A stretch of DNA of 64,000 bases from Peredibacter starrii (lineage in GTDB: Bacteria; Bdellovibrionota; Bacteriovoracia; Bacteriovoracales; Bacteriovoracaceae). The notes under the pieces are model-generated. The model searched no databases and had not been told where the DNA came from. It saw nothing but the letters and a program-made list of their open reading frames with translations. Where the stretch lies: assembly GCF_034259205.1 (NCBI RefSeq), contig NZ_CP139487.1, forward strand, positions 248,001 through 312,000. The letters are read 5' to 3'. A program made the translations under genes and the position numbers. Positions 21,201-31,300 of the stretch are shown piece after piece (within the stretch, counting starts at the first letter, position 1; every line of letters begins with the position of its first letter).

Positions 21201-22157
21201 CACAAGAGTTCCGGTAATTGAACAAAGACCAGTGGCCATGGTTTTACATGGAAGACAGTCAAAGTTATTCGTTGGCGTAATACATTTACTGGCACGAGGA
21301 ACTCCCGCCCACTTCTGACAAAAGACATCATTTTTCATCCACTCTTTTAGAGAAGCGACGAAGGCAGAGAAGATTTTTTTCATGGCACCTGGGAAATCTT
21401 CAGTGAGTTCTTTGAAGATACTCGGATCCTCAGAGGCCTTGGCCAGTGCCAGTTGTGAAGTTGAAGAATGATCTTCAGCTCCGCTGACCCAGTTCCAAAA
21501 CTCGCCCATTTTCTTTCCGGCGTATTTTCCGGCCGAAGAAACTATCCACCACATACCTTCAAAGAAGGAAACTGCGGCCTTAATGAAGCTTGAAGCTAGT
21601 TGAGTCACACAGCTATCGTTACCAAGATGACAATCTTTTGGTTTGGCCTTTTCGGGCACCAAAATTTCCGCGAGATAACCACCCACTCCCAGAGCAGAAG
21701 CGGTCATTACACATGTGAGATCCGAGGTGCAGCTGTTTTTAAGCGCTTGTTTTTTACTTTCATCACAAACCAGACCATCTCCGACTTTAGAGAGGTCTTT
21801 TAATTGCGAGTTAATACTCACACTGGCATTGGGCATTTTACAGTCGCCAGTTTCACATCCAAGTCTTCCTTCCAGACGTTCTTTGTGTTTAGCGAGTTCA
21901 TCTTCCTTTGCTTTTACCTCAGAGAGAATTTTGAAACATTCTTCAGTGATACCGTTCTTTTCCTGATGTTTAGGAATGTCGACGTGCTTTATGTTTTTGG
22001 GTAAACATTGGGCCTTGTAGAGTTTTCCGAGGTCTTCTAATTTATCTACGAGTTTTTCGATACACTCGCCGTTCTCACAGGTCTTTTCTTTTGCGATGGC
22101 CGATAATGAGGAACTCAATAAGATAAGAACGAGTTTAAGAGAAATGATTTTCTTCAT
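18261..22157 (-). CDS. Exported 1298-residue protein with FAD/NAD(P)-binding oxidoreductase domain
   Basis: The N-terminus MKKIISLKLVLILLSSSLSAIA is a Sec signal peptide. Residues 25-310 are cysteine-rich (many C-x(4-5)-C pairs); 310-670 are alanine/lysine-rich helices with several hydrophobic stretches. A flavoprotein-like module begins near 680: YDAVAIGAGPNTSVAV (681-696, dinucleotide-binding GxGxxN), VLVIESTDDLGTFH, then a second nucleotide-binding loop LLVGDGDGGSIGAE (890-903) and the late motif IVFATGYTHS (1003-1012), as in FAD-dependent monooxygenases and disulfide reductases. The 1120-1298 tail is unassigned. An exported protein of this kind fused to a 650-residue N-region is unusual. 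The small exported protein upstream (1-bp gap) is a probable partner. Function and cofactor loading are unknown. Confidence 0.8.
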   Translation of the reverse strand: MKKIISLKLVLILLSSSLSAIAKEKTCENGECIEKLVDKLEDLGKLYKAQCLPKNIKHVDIPKHQEKNGITEECFKILSEVKAKEDELAKHKERLEGRLGCETGDCKMPNASVSINSQLKDLSKVGDGLVCDESKKQALKNSCTSDLTCVMTASALGVGGYLAEILVPEKAKPKDCHLGNDSCVTQLASSFIKAAVSFFEGMWWIVSSAGKYAGKKMGEFWNWVSGAEDHSSTSQLALAKASEDPSIFKELTEDFPGAMKKIFSAFVASLKEWMKNDVFCQKWAGVPRASKCITPTNNFDCLPCKTMATGLCSITGTLVAEIVPAFLSGGITVALKQGVNGAAKIATLFKASKTGLEAVKSTKIGQAAVAASTKTDEVLRVSKGLKAAKDSITVALNAIKTYMLSPSRKALKVSYTALMDGLKKGGVAIAEAPGGKILVFAGTTLKYGAKTVLYPIDNPMTNMAYKAGHKTFDSVFNLGKPKLATKTTVAAAIIQKDPSVETTLAKISKATDTSKKLALEEELLAKVTPIREDAAKIALSKEGTEISQVVKDLYPELQYGQLAKKLPAEQVAEVEKKLYIQISSLADGPRKQTLMSQYKNYVTGNQMRAQVLKDHKSPFDPDVKSLHRTAAQDNYNKPLSASDEMSKASIRDYMNASYDEMLEDAAKTERAIKTASTPVVYDAVAIGAGPNTSVAVAALKETNPGLKVLVIESTDDLGTFHRVKGFDINSAEFIGDSGNTFPSSPVQLRDFNINNASYATAEELGHVTQGAMKAADVDLIVNNTLVKWTKEPSPGAWPAKYKIETNKGNVVYTNAGMVTQGLGTPVTRLKDADSIKLVTKYEEEAKVIDLAKNPKYVPRVQDVEEFIETAVKDQKLGRAAVARYEGKKILLVGDGDGGSIGAETAAGLNKQLNPKGTNTGVEVVWMGQPAKTGEEFVSSLKKPKVPRYSRIGEAIDDGRISTVNGYLQRVEEFITEAGEKKFKAFYTTKKGEPISEPVVIDNIVFATGYTHSHSTAAPIFANMAKNGNQAADEVVFKPLMGRANEYTRYERLKTQSDYEINKQLVVNDTKEDVYLMGMASKTPISKRKMREATGGFLDITGPRAAATGKIVAQNLSPQKLTKNDVHTLLNVSSGEPLQMIKRPVRPSAEGNLILKDGNVADIHTKIELGKVLRVLKAQPNSSFYINVTPDAKGEYVFRVVGLDQKSSDAIIETMMKNEKLTHGFNEQFRLGRNQLNIEVLTRESGQIKIEDLRFRADSVVLSEKIEQPTNYTRGFFKLMSPTLHGADHQSEQEKNHYK

Positions 22158-22158
22158 C

Positions 22159-22683
22159 CTACACTCCTCCGCAATCTACTGAGCTAATAAGATCTGAGAA
22201 GTCTTTTTCGTGGGCCTCATTCTCAATTAATCGTAGTGACTTAGAGAAGAGTATTTTTCCACGGCATTCAATGTAATAGGACTTTTCATTATAGGTCTTA
22301 CCTTCATGCTGATACACGAATCCAATTTTATGGATCTTGTGACCACGAAGATTCACATTAGTTTCATAAGGAAGAAAAGAAACGGGAGTGGCCCCAACTC
22401 TTTCGGCCCAGAGTTTTTTATTGGCCTGATATTTAGTTTGGGTGCTTGAGAGGGACTTAACATCTAAATCGAATTCTGCACCGGTGTCTGTAAAGCTGAT
22501 ATTAGATCGTTGCCCATTGGTCTGGGGTGAAAAATAAATGAAGGGCATGCCGAAGAGATCTTTACCTAAGACCCAATTCTCTTTCTCTTCTATGAAGATA
22601 CTGCGGGAATCTTTCTGAAGTTCCAGATTTTTTGCGTGAGCAGTGAGAGCGATTAAACTCAAGCAAGCGGCCAATCTCCACAT
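22159..22683 (-). CDS. Small exported protein of unknown function
   Basis: 174 residues with signal peptide MWRLAACLSLIALTAHA, cleaved after AHA. The mature part is beta-strand-like (WVLGKDLFGMPFIYFSPQ, KIHKIGFVYQHEGKTYNEKSYYIECRGKILFSKSLRL) and has two cysteines (in IECRG and near the end in VDCGG). AAGGGG precedes the ATG. It is the first gene of a two-gene unit with the 1298-residue exported flavoprotein, which starts one base after its stop, so the two are probably made together. No family is recognised. Confidence 0.75.
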   Translation of the reverse strand: MWRLAACLSLIALTAHAKNLELQKDSRSIFIEEKENWVLGKDLFGMPFIYFSPQTNGQRSNISFTDTGAEFDLDVKSLSSTQTKYQANKKLWAERVGATPVSFLPYETNVNLRGHKIHKIGFVYQHEGKTYNEKSYYIECRGKILFSKSLRLIENEAHEKDFSDLISSVDCGGV

Positions 22684-22758
22684 ATTTTCCCCTTACGGTA
22701 AAGGACCTCTCCTTTTCGTAAATTAGGGACAAATACTTTAGTTTAGTGGTCGGCTATG

Positions 22759-25560
22759 TCAGGATTTCAGTGCTTTAGCAAGGTAACGACCGGTATGGGA
22801 AGCTTTCACCTTAGCAACTGTCTCTGGAGTTCCTTCCGCAATAATCTGGCCTCCACCCTTACCACCTTCAGGTCCCAAATCAATTACCCAGTCCGCGGTC
22901 TTAATCACATCAAGGTTATGTTCAATGATGAGAAGCGAATGGTTTTGATCAATGAGTTTGTTCAGGGCCTTCAGCAGAATATTAATATCTTCAAAATGCA
23001 GGCCGGTGGTCGGTTCATCTAGCACATAAAGACATGAGCCTTTAGTAGATTTAGAAAGCTCGCGAGAAAGTTTCAAACGTTGGGCCTCACCACCAGAAAG
23101 TGTGGTGGCCGGTTGACCAAGTTTGATATAACCAAGGCCCACGGCATTCAGTACCTTAAGTGCACGATTGACCTTCGGATGGTTTTCAAAGAAAGGCTCG
23201 GCCTCTTCAATACTCATGGCGAGAACATCAGCGATATTCTTTCCACGATAAAGAATAGAAAGGGTCTCATTATTATAACGAGAACCTCGGCATTCAGAAC
23301 AAGTCACATAAACATCGGGAAGGAAATGCATCTCGATTTTAAGCATTCCGTTTCCTTCACAGGTTTCACAACGCCCACCCTTTACATTGAAGGAAAAGCG
23401 TCCTGGCTTATAACCACGAACTTTTGATTCATTGGTTTGCGAGAAGATGTTTCGAATATCGTCAAAGAGACCAGTATAAGTGGCCGGGTTTGAGTGAGGT
23501 GTTCTTCCAATTGGAGACTGATCTAGCTCGATCAAACTTTGAATTTTATCAACGCCAGTAATGGACTGATAATTAGCAGAACTTCCGCGACGACCGCGCG
23601 AGAGATAATTTTTAACCGCTGGTATTAGCACCTTGTGAACCAGAGTTGATTTTCCTGAACCTGAAACCCCAGTGATACAAGTCATGCCACCGAGGGGAAG
23701 TTTTAAAGTCACGTCCTGGAGGTTATGCTCTTTCGCCTTATTTAAAACGATATGATCTTTCAGGTCCCGGCGTTTTTTAGGAACTTCAATCTTGAGATCA
23801 CCTGAAAGGTATTTGCCCGTGATGGATTTCTTGTTCTTCTTAACTTCTTCCGGAGTTCCCGCCGCTACAATTTCACCACCGTGAATCCCGGCCTGAGGAC
23901 CCATATCAATTAAGTAGTCAGAAGCGAGCATGGTATCTTCATCATGCTCTACCACCAGAACGGTGTTACCAATGTCTCGAAGATCAATCAGGGTCTTAAT
24001 GAGTTTTTCATTATCACGTTGGTGAAGACCAATACTTGGTTCATCCAGAACGTAAAGGACACCCGAGAGTGCAGAACCGATTTGAGTCGCAAGACGAATA
24101 CGTTGTGATTCACCACCTGATAAGGTCATGGCATCACGGTTGAGAGTCAGGTAATTAAGTCCCACGTTGAGGAGAAACTTGATCCTGTCTTTAACTTCTT
24201 TCAAAACTTTGTGCGCGATGATTGCCTGGTTGCCAGTGAACTCAAGCGAATCAAAGAAGACCGCTGCTTCATTGATTGAGAGATCACACACATCCATGAT
24301 GGACTGACCTTTAATCGTCGCCGCCAGGGCGAAAGGACTTAATTTCTTTCCCTTACAGCTTGGGCACTTTTTAATGATCATGTATTCTTCAAGATCCGCG
24401 CGGGTCTTTTCAGATTCTGATTCGTTGTATTTTTTTTCTAACCAGGCCACGACTCCCGGGAATTCTTTCTTAAAGTTCCAGGAAGAGTTTTCTGATTCAA
24501 ACTTGTAGTTATAGACCTTGTCACTTCCGTCATAAAGAATGGTGCGGAATTTTTCTGAAAGCTTATGAAAGGGTTTTTCGATGTCGACTTTCTCGGCCTC
24601 TGCCACTGAGCGAACCATCTGCATGAGAAAAGAGTTCTTCTTAACAATCGGCATCGCTCCTTCTTCCAATGAAAGTTTTTCATCAAAAAGAAGTCCATCA
24701 ATATCAAAGCGTTTTGAAATGCCCAGACCATTACATGTCGGGCAAGCACCTAGTGGTGAGTTAAATGAGAAGAGACGCGGTTCTAGATCCGGATAACTTT
24801 TCCCGGATTTGAAAGAGTAGTTTTTCTCTGAGTAGAAGTGTTCCACTTCATCTGCGAGTACAACCAGGTAACCGTCAGAAAGCTTCAGGGCGTTTTCCAC
24901 TGATTCAGTGAGACGAGGTTTAACTCCCTCTTTAATTACTAAACGATCAACCACGATATCAATGTCATTAAAGCGAGACTTGTTGATTGAGATATTATCT
25001 TCCAGATTCATGATCTCGCCATTTAAGCGCACACGAGTAAAACCCATGCTGGTGTATTTAGCGAGTTCTTCCTTATGCTCCCCTTTCTTGGAACGAATGA
25101 CGGGAGAGAGGATCTGAAGTTTTGTACCGGTCTTAAATTTACAAATTTGTTCTACGATTTGTTGTGGGGATTGTTTCGCCACCTTCTCGCCAGTTTCCGG
25201 ACAGTGAGCTTCACCTAAGCGGGCGTAGAGCAAACGAAGGTAATCGTAGATTTCAGTAATGGTTCCTACGGTTGAACGAGGATTTTTAGTCGTGGATTTT
25301 TGATCAATCGCGATCGCCGGAGATAGCCCGGTGATGCTTTCAACTTCCGGGGCCTCAATCTGTCCAATGAACTGTCGAGCGTAACTTGAAAGAGATTCAA
25401 TATAGCGACGCTGACCTTCAGCATAGATAGTATCGAACGCGAGCGATGATTTTCCCGAACCAGATGGGCCCGTGATAACTGTTAACGAATGCCTCGGAAG
25501 TGAGACATCAATATTTTTAAGATTGTGAACCTTTGCTTTGGTGACTTGAATTTTTTCCAT
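22759..25560 (-). CDS. uvrA: Excinuclease ABC subunit A
   Basis: 933 residues, typical UvrA. Two ABC ATPase halves: Walker [10 protein letters not shown] (about 31-39) and GVSGSGKST (about 640), signatures [12 protein letters not shown] and [12 protein letters not shown], and zinc-binding [15 protein letters not shown] and CETCEGNG...CSECRG. UvrA dimers with UvrB recognise bulky DNA damage in nucleotide excision repair. GAGGA precedes the ATG. Its start overlaps the 3' end of the pdxA-like gene by 44 bp. Together with mfd upstream in the same minus-strand run, both damage-sensing arms of excision repair are encoded close together. Confidence 0.98.
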   Translation of the reverse strand: MEKIQVTKAKVHNLKNIDVSLPRHSLTVITGPSGSGKSSLAFDTIYAEGQRRYIESLSSYARQFIGQIEAPEVESITGLSPAIAIDQKSTTKNPRSTVGTITEIYDYLRLLYARLGEAHCPETGEKVAKQSPQQIVEQICKFKTGTKLQILSPVIRSKKGEHKEELAKYTSMGFTRVRLNGEIMNLEDNISINKSRFNDIDIVVDRLVIKEGVKPRLTESVENALKLSDGYLVVLADEVEHFYSEKNYSFKSGKSYPDLEPRLFSFNSPLGACPTCNGLGISKRFDIDGLLFDEKLSLEEGAMPIVKKNSFLMQMVRSVAEAEKVDIEKPFHKLSEKFRTILYDGSDKVYNYKFESENSSWNFKKEFPGVVAWLEKKYNESESEKTRADLEEYMIIKKCPSCKGKKLSPFALAATIKGQSIMDVCDLSINEAAVFFDSLEFTGNQAIIAHKVLKEVKDRIKFLLNVGLNYLTLNRDAMTLSGGESQRIRLATQIGSALSGVLYVLDEPSIGLHQRDNEKLIKTLIDLRDIGNTVLVVEHDEDTMLASDYLIDMGPQAGIHGGEIVAAGTPEEVKKNKKSITGKYLSGDLKIEVPKKRRDLKDHIVLNKAKEHNLQDVTLKLPLGGMTCITGVSGSGKSTLVHKVLIPAVKNYLSRGRRGSSANYQSITGVDKIQSLIELDQSPIGRTPHSNPATYTGLFDDIRNIFSQTNESKVRGYKPGRFSFNVKGGRCETCEGNGMLKIEMHFLPDVYVTCSECRGSRYNNETLSILYRGKNIADVLAMSIEEAEPFFENHPKVNRALKVLNAVGLGYIKLGQPATTLSGGEAQRLKLSRELSKSTKGSCLYVLDEPTTGLHFEDINILLKALNKLIDQNHSLLIIEHNLDVIKTADWVIDLGPEGGKGGGQIIAEGTPETVAKVKASHTGRYLAKALKS

Positions 25561-26473
25561 CAGAAATCCTCGTGAGCATTTGCACAGCTTCTTTCAGTGA
25601 ATAAGCGCAGCCGCGATAGTCTGCCTGATTTTTACTGAACAAACTAAATGATGTTCCGTGATCAGGACTAAAGCGAGGATATGGTAGACCTAGAGTGATG
25701 TTTGATCCAATGAAACCTTGAAGGCCCTTGAATACACCCAGACCCTGATCGTGAAAAAGATATACCAGAAGATCCTCTTTCGACTTTTGCTCGAAAAGCA
25801 TTGTATCACCCGGTAGTGGCCCAAGCACCTCTAATTTTACTTTGGACCTTAGACGTTTAATTGCCTTAGTGATGCGATCATCTTCGTCGCCTATAAGCCC
25901 CTGCTCTCCCGCATGGGGATTCATGCCCGATATCAATATTCTTTTAGTCGGCCAGTTCCAGCTATCCAGAGTTTTAACTGCAGATAAAAGGCGCTGATAG
26001 ATGAGATCTTCAGTCATGAGTTTTGAGAGATCTTTCACTGCCACATGATCTGATAACAACAGCACTTGCAGCCTGGGTGATGAAAAGAACATACCCAGTT
26101 CAGGTTTTTTATAAAAGGCGCGGAAATACTCGGTGTGGCCGGCGTATCCTGGAAATTGGTCCTTGGATGTTGGAAGGGTGAATAGCACTCCTCCGCTTTC
26201 ACATAAGCGCATGCCAAGCTCAATGGCGGTAAAACTCTGGGAATGGTTCACGGCCGATAACCAATAGACTTTAATCTCAATACCAGCGAGGAAAATAGAA
26301 TCTTCCTGTATATGAAACGGCAGTCTCATGGAAATCAGAGTTTCAATAACTGATTGTTCAAAGGCAATTAAACGGATGAGTTTAAGCTCTTCCTTTGGCA
26401 TGAGCATCACGGATTTGAAGAAGACCTCGAGTCCAATGCCTTCTTCGTGTCCTTGAGTCACGTAGACTTTCAT
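25517..26473 (-). CDS. pdxA: PdxA-family 4-hydroxythreonine-4-phosphate dehydrogenase-like protein
   Basis: 318 residues from the ATG at 26473, directly after the previous gene's stop; upstream in-frame codons to 26518 lie inside that gene and are rejected. Family motifs: [40 protein letters not shown]-like, FHDQGLG and [17 protein letters not shown], which include the metal-binding histidines. PdxA oxidises 4-phosphohydroxy-threonine in pyridoxal 5'-phosphate synthesis. It is divergent: the N-terminal GEPAGIGPE segment reads GHEEGIGLE, and the usual TGPVxK loop reads [11 protein letters not shown] related PdxA2-type activity is possible. Confidence 0.85.
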   Translation of the reverse strand: MKVYVTQGHEEGIGLEVFFKSVMLMPKEELKLIRLIAFEQSVIETLISMRLPFHIQEDSIFLAGIEIKVYWLSAVNHSQSFTAIELGMRLCESGGVLFTLPTSKDQFPGYAGHTEYFRAFYKKPELGMFFSSPRLQVLLLSDHVAVKDLSKLMTEDLIYQRLLSAVKTLDSWNWPTKRILISGMNPHAGEQGLIGDEDDRITKAIKRLRSKVKLEVLGPLPGDTMLFEQKSKEDLLVYLFHDQGLGVFKGLQGFIGSNITLGLPYPRFSPDHGTSFSLFSKNQADYRGCAYSLKEAVQMLTRISDGKNSSHQSKGSQS

Positions 26474-26474
26474 A

Positions 26475-27404
26475 TTAGAGAAGATTTTTGATGTAATAGT
26501 TCGAGTATTCACGGTCAAACCAGTTTGCTGAAACTGATTTACCTTTGTTCATGAAGATTTCATTTTGAATCTGATCTTTGAACTTCAGGAACTCCTGTGA
26601 TTCAACCAGATCTTTCTTCTGAACGTAGAAAACGTGCAAGTAACCGTTCAGTGAAATGGCCTTCGAGAAAGAGCCTTCCGAAGTGGTCTTTAAAACTTTA
26701 GCGAGGTCTTTTGAAAGACCGTCTTCGTTTAGAGCGTCGAGGTTGTTAGATTCAAGATCGCGGTATTCTTCCGGAAGCTTACCAGTAAGTTGGTAATCCT
26801 TTAGAACCGCCAGAAACTTACCTTCGTTTTTATCGACCAGCTTCGATTCATCAATATAGAAATCTACCAGGTTATATTTGAACGAAAGAGCATTGTTAGT
26901 TGAGTTACGGCGATAGTACTCGTTCTTAATTTCTTGTTCGGTCACAGAAATAAGTGGAGCAATGATTCTTTGAGCGAAGATGTTGTATTCCATCGTTTCG
27001 CGGATGATTTCAAAATACTCTTCGTACGTCAGGCTTTTACTTTTTAAGAACTGAAGAAGGTCAGCGCGTTTTAGACCAAGGCGCTCTTCCGTCATTTTAA
27101 TACGGCCCTCAACGGCGTCATCATTAATCACGTAACCTTGAGCATTGATTTTGTCGCGGATGATGTACGACTTGATCATGATATCCAGGAGCTTTTTCTG
27201 ATCGTATGACTTCTCTGAATAAATGATGGGTGAAACTTCACGACGTGCTTCAAGGGTCTCGTCCATACGTCTAATTTCAGAAAGTGAAATAACACGTGTG
27301 TTAACAACGGCCACAATTTTATCGAGGAGTTTTTCGGAAGATTTTGAATCCTGGGCAAAGGCAGAGCTCATGCCCAGGAGAATTGTAAGAATTAAAAATT
27401 TCAT
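26475..27404 (-). CDS. SurA-N-like periplasmic chaperone/peptidyl-prolyl isomerase-related protein
   Basis: 309 residues from the ATG at 27404, giving a clean signal peptide (MKFLILTILLGMSSAFAQ); an in-frame ATG at 27431 adds nine residues including an acidic one and is less likely. The mature N-terminus KIVAVVNTRVISLSEI is the SurA/PpiC N-domain signature, followed by helices (KSYIIRDKINAQGY, LTYEEYFEIIRETMEYNIF). The C-terminal half looks like a degenerate parvulin domain (SKAISLNGYLHVFYVQKKD). SurA-type proteins escort outer membrane proteins through the periplasm. It lies between a second PpiC-type gene and pdxA, the E. coli surA-pdxA pairing. Confidence 0.82.
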   Translation of the reverse strand: MKFLILTILLGMSSAFAQDSKSSEKLLDKIVAVVNTRVISLSEIRRMDETLEARREVSPIIYSEKSYDQKKLLDIMIKSYIIRDKINAQGYVINDDAVEGRIKMTEERLGLKRADLLQFLKSKSLTYEEYFEIIRETMEYNIFAQRIIAPLISVTEQEIKNEYYRRNSTNNALSFKYNLVDFYIDESKLVDKNEGKFLAVLKDYQLTGKLPEEYRDLESNNLDALNEDGLSKDLAKVLKTTSEGSFSKAISLNGYLHVFYVQKKDLVESQEFLKFKDQIQNEIFMNKGKSVSANWFDREYSNYYIKNLL

Positions 27405-27457
27405 GCTTTGGTCCAGTGATAATGCCTTCATGACATCTTAATCACCAACCAAGGATA

Positions 27458-28276
27458 TTATAAAAGATTCGGATTTGTCTTGATATCTGCGCCTTTTGCG
27501 AGATTTTTAAAGTAATTCTCGATCATGGCATCTCTTTTCTTGTCGTAGATGATCTTTTTGTAAAGGTTCTTGTCGATCTGGTCAAAAGACTTAACGCCAA
27601 GAATCTTAATTACGTGAATACCCATCTGAGTTCTTACTGGCTTAGAGATGAATCCAACTTTCTGGCCCTTAATGGCTTCGAAGTACTCTGGAGCAAGGCG
27701 TGTTGGAGGTTGGAAACCTAGATCACCACCTACAGGTGCGGCAGAAGTTTGAGAGTATTTGTTGGCCAGCTTTGCGAAAGAATCTGGATCCTTTTGAAGA
27801 GCAGCATAGATCTCGCTACTTTGAAGAAGTGCTTGCTCAACTTCTTTTGGAGTTGGCTCAGCTCTTAAGCGGTAAAGAATGTGAGCAGTACGGTACTCTT
27901 GGTTATCATTGTAGTACTTCTTTACGTCTTCATCTGACACAGTGATTTTTTTAAATTCGTTCTCAAGGTCTTTTGAAGTCTGAGCGTGGAAAAGGATATC
28001 TTCCTGTTTTGCTACAACCGTTGGATCTTTATCAGTACCCGTCTTCTTGGCCTTCTGAATTCCTAGCTGACGATTGATTAAGTCTTGAAGAGAAACTTCT
28101 TTTGTAATTTTTCTCTGACCAACGAATTTTAAATTTTGAAGATGATAATCTTCGAATTGTTTTTTTGTGATTGATTGACCGTTAACAGTCGCAACAACTT
28201 GGTTGTCATTCTTCTGCGCTACTGCTGTACCCGCGACCATAAGAGCAATAATTGCTACTGAAAATTGTTTCTTCAT
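27458..28276 (-). CDS. PpiC/parvulin-type peptidyl-prolyl cis-trans isomerase, exported
   Basis: 272 residues from the ATG at 28276, which has AGGG seven bases upstream. Signal peptide MKKQFSVAIIALMVAGTAVAQ, then VVATVNGQSITKKQFEDY (PpiC/SurA N-domain). The parvulin domain is clear: YRTAHILYRLRAEPT...FAKLANKYSQTSAAPVGGDLGFQPPTRLAPEYFEAI...GFISKPVRTQMGIHVIKILG. It would isomerise prolines and chaperone exported proteins in the periplasm. It sits between mfd and the SurA-like gene; the mfd stop lies 41 bp upstream. Two consecutive chaperones of this class suggest a heavy outer membrane protein load. Confidence 0.93.
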   Translation of the reverse strand: MKKQFSVAIIALMVAGTAVAQKNDNQVVATVNGQSITKKQFEDYHLQNLKFVGQRKITKEVSLQDLINRQLGIQKAKKTGTDKDPTVVAKQEDILFHAQTSKDLENEFKKITVSDEDVKKYYNDNQEYRTAHILYRLRAEPTPKEVEQALLQSSEIYAALQKDPDSFAKLANKYSQTSAAPVGGDLGFQPPTRLAPEYFEAIKGQKVGFISKPVRTQMGIHVIKILGVKSFDQIDKNLYKKIIYDKKRDAMIENYFKNLAKGADIKTNPNLL

Positions 28277-28317
28277 ACACATCCCTGTGGTTTTTATTGA
28301 ATCTAATAAAAACGGTA

Positions 28318-31300
28318 TCATACACCCATATTTGCCGCAATATGTTTTGCAAATTCCAAGAGCGTGTTATGACTCACTGTCTCTTTGAAAAGTGCATTCA
28401 CGGAAGAGTCGGGGTTGATCTTGTAAAGTTTCGGTTTATTCATGAAGAAGTTCAGCATCTTATCTCGTAGCTGATGATTATGGTTAAGTATTTCCTGATC
28501 AAAGAAAAGGGCGATTTGTGTGCCACCAACCTTCACTAAACGAAGACCCAGAGGCTGGAAAATAATTCTCGATCGAAGGATTGAATACAGGGCCTCGAGC
28601 TCTTTCGGGGTGATTCCGAAAGCATCGGTGAGTTCTGAAATGATATCTTCCAGGCGACCAAGATCCGAACAGTTTGAAAGACGTTTATAGTATTTCAAGC
28701 GAAGCGCATGATCTGGAATGTAACCATTAGGAATGTAGGCCGAGAACGGAGCTTGAATTTCGATGTTCTTCACCGAAACTTTTTGCTCACCACGAATTTC
28801 CTGAATCGCTTCTTGTAAGAGATCCATATAGAACTCAAGACCAATCGCTTCGATGTGTCCTGATTGTTCACCACCTAAGATGTCCCCTGCTCCACGAATC
28901 TCCATGTCGGAAGAAGCGAGTGCAAAACCTGAACCCATCTCCGCATAGGTTTGAAGAGCATGAAGTCTTCTTTGCGCAGTTTCTGAAATGATTCTGTTCT
29001 CAGGAACAATAAAGTAAGCGTAGGCCTTACGATCACTTCGGCCAATTCGACCACGAAGCTGATGGAGTTGCGCCAGACCATAAGTGTCGGCACGATCAAT
29101 GATCATGGTATTGGCATTTGGAATATCAATACCCGATTCAATGATCGTGGTCGCAAGAAGAATATCGGCCTTATGATCATAGAAATCATTAATGCGTTTT
29201 TCGAGTTCGCGTTCATTCATCTGTCCATGAGTCACACTGATGCGCGCACTTGGAACAAGTTTTTTAAGATAGATCTCGTGCTCTTCAATATCATGCACGC
29301 GATTGTGAACGTAATAAATTTGACCACCACGCGAGAGTTCTTTTTCAATCGCGGATTTTAACGTGAGGTCATCTTCTTTAATAATATAAGTCTTAATCGC
29401 CTGACGTCTTGGAGGTGCCGTTTGAATCAATGAAAGATCACGGATACCTAAGAATGAAAGTTGCAGTGTTCGTGGAATCGGAGTGGCCGTCATGGTGAGA
29501 ACATCCACACCGGTCTTAAGAACTTTTAGTTTCTCTTTATGGGCCACACCAAAACGATGCTCTTCATCGATAATGAGAAGTCCTAAATCATGGAACTCTA
29601 ATTTGTCAGAAAGAACGGCATGCGTACCAACTAAGATATCGACCTTTCCTTCTGCCACTAGACCCATGGTTTCTGTTTTTTGTTTGGCAGTTTTAAAGCG
29701 CGAAATCATATCCACGTTTACCGGGAAATTTTCAAAACGCTTTTTAAATGAGTGATAGTGCTGAAGTGCCAGCACCGTGGTCGGAACCAGAAGCACCACT
29801 TGCTTTTTATCCAGCACGGCCTTCATCGCCGCACGCATCGCCACTTCGGTCTTACCAAAGCCCACGTCCCCACATACCAGTCGATCCATGGGATACTGCT
29901 GTTGCATATCATCTAAGACGTCTTGAATGGCCTTACTTTGATCAGGCGTTTCTTCAAAAGCAAACGAGAGTTCAAACTCTTTAAATAAGTGATCAGGGGC
30001 GGAGAACGGATAACCACCGCGCAGTTTTCTTTCCGCTTGAAGTTTTAATAAATCAAAAGCTAGCTTTTTAACCGATCCACGGGCCTTCGTCTTAAGTTCG
30101 GCAAACTTCTTCGATTTTAATGAAGCGACTTTTAGACCGGAAGAAGAGTCAGCGTGCTTCTGAACTAAGTTTAGTTTATAAACCGGAACGTAAACCTTAT
30201 CGTTGTCCTCGTAGTGAATAACAAGATAGTCGTTTTGTTGATCGCCGGCCTGAATGGTTTCAAGACCTTTATAAACGCCGATCCCGTAATCACGGTGAAT
30301 AACATAGTCATTGATTTTAAGTGTTGCGATTTGTTCGGCGAACAAATCTTTATTAGTGGCCTTAACTTGCTTGGTCTTTTTCTTTTTGACCGAGAAGAAG
30401 TCCCCCTCCGATAGAACAAAGATGTTTTCATTTTTATAATAGAAACCTTCGTCGAGTTTTCCATAAACAAATTGAAGTCTGGTTCCAATTTCAGTCAGCT
30501 TATTTTCTTCCAGAAGATACTGAAGTTCCTGGCGCGCATTTTCCGATTTATAGTTCACCACGAGGTGACCATGGACGTTGAGTTCTTTGCGCAGAATTTT
30601 TAAACTACCTTTGATGTATTCAAACTTATTGTCAGGTACTGAACCCGACATTTGAAGTTTGGTTTGAAGGTAAGATTTCAGCTTCTCAAAATTTAAATGC
30701 AGCTCTTTATCAAAAGGTGTTTCAAGGTTAACTGCGATATCGAGTTGATCCACGAACAGAGTTTTGAATTTGGTCTTCGGAAATTGCGGGAGATAAAAAT
30801 TTTCAATTCCTGGAATGACGGATGAGCTTTCAACATCTTCTGAGATATCCTCAAAATCTTCTGCCTGGCTGGCGAGGAAGAGTTCAAGATTCTTTTGGCC
30901 GTTTTCATTATTTATGAATGTGATTTTCGCATCGGCGGGAAGGTAATCAAGTAATGACTCGGGCTTCTCAAAAAAGAGAGGAATATAAAGTGGATAATTT
31001 TCAAATAACTGATTCTCACTTACGCGAGCGAGAAGTTGTTTGCGGGCCTCATACTTATTTTTGAAAGCTGGTTGCGCCTGAGGAATGCGAGAACGCAACA
31101 TGGTCGCATAAGGATCTTTCGTGAGATAACCCGCACCTGGTACTAGCGCTAATTCAGTATATGTTTTTTCTCGAATCGTTTTCTGGGTCTCTAGATCAAT
31201 TGAAAAAATTTCTTCGATTAAATCATCAAAGTATTGCAATCGTACCGGTGGATGAGAAATGGGATAGATATCAAAAATTTCTCCACGGCGTGAAAAAGTT

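Noticed and set aside
26474-26518. Longer N-terminus for the PdxA-like protein
   Set aside because: It would lie entirely inside the preceding gene and lacks a family match; the ATG at 26473 fits the family start.
27720-27735. CCACCTACAGGTGCGG in the PpiC-type gene as a seventh copy of the origin motif
   Set aside because: Three or more mismatches to the consensus outside the degenerate positions.
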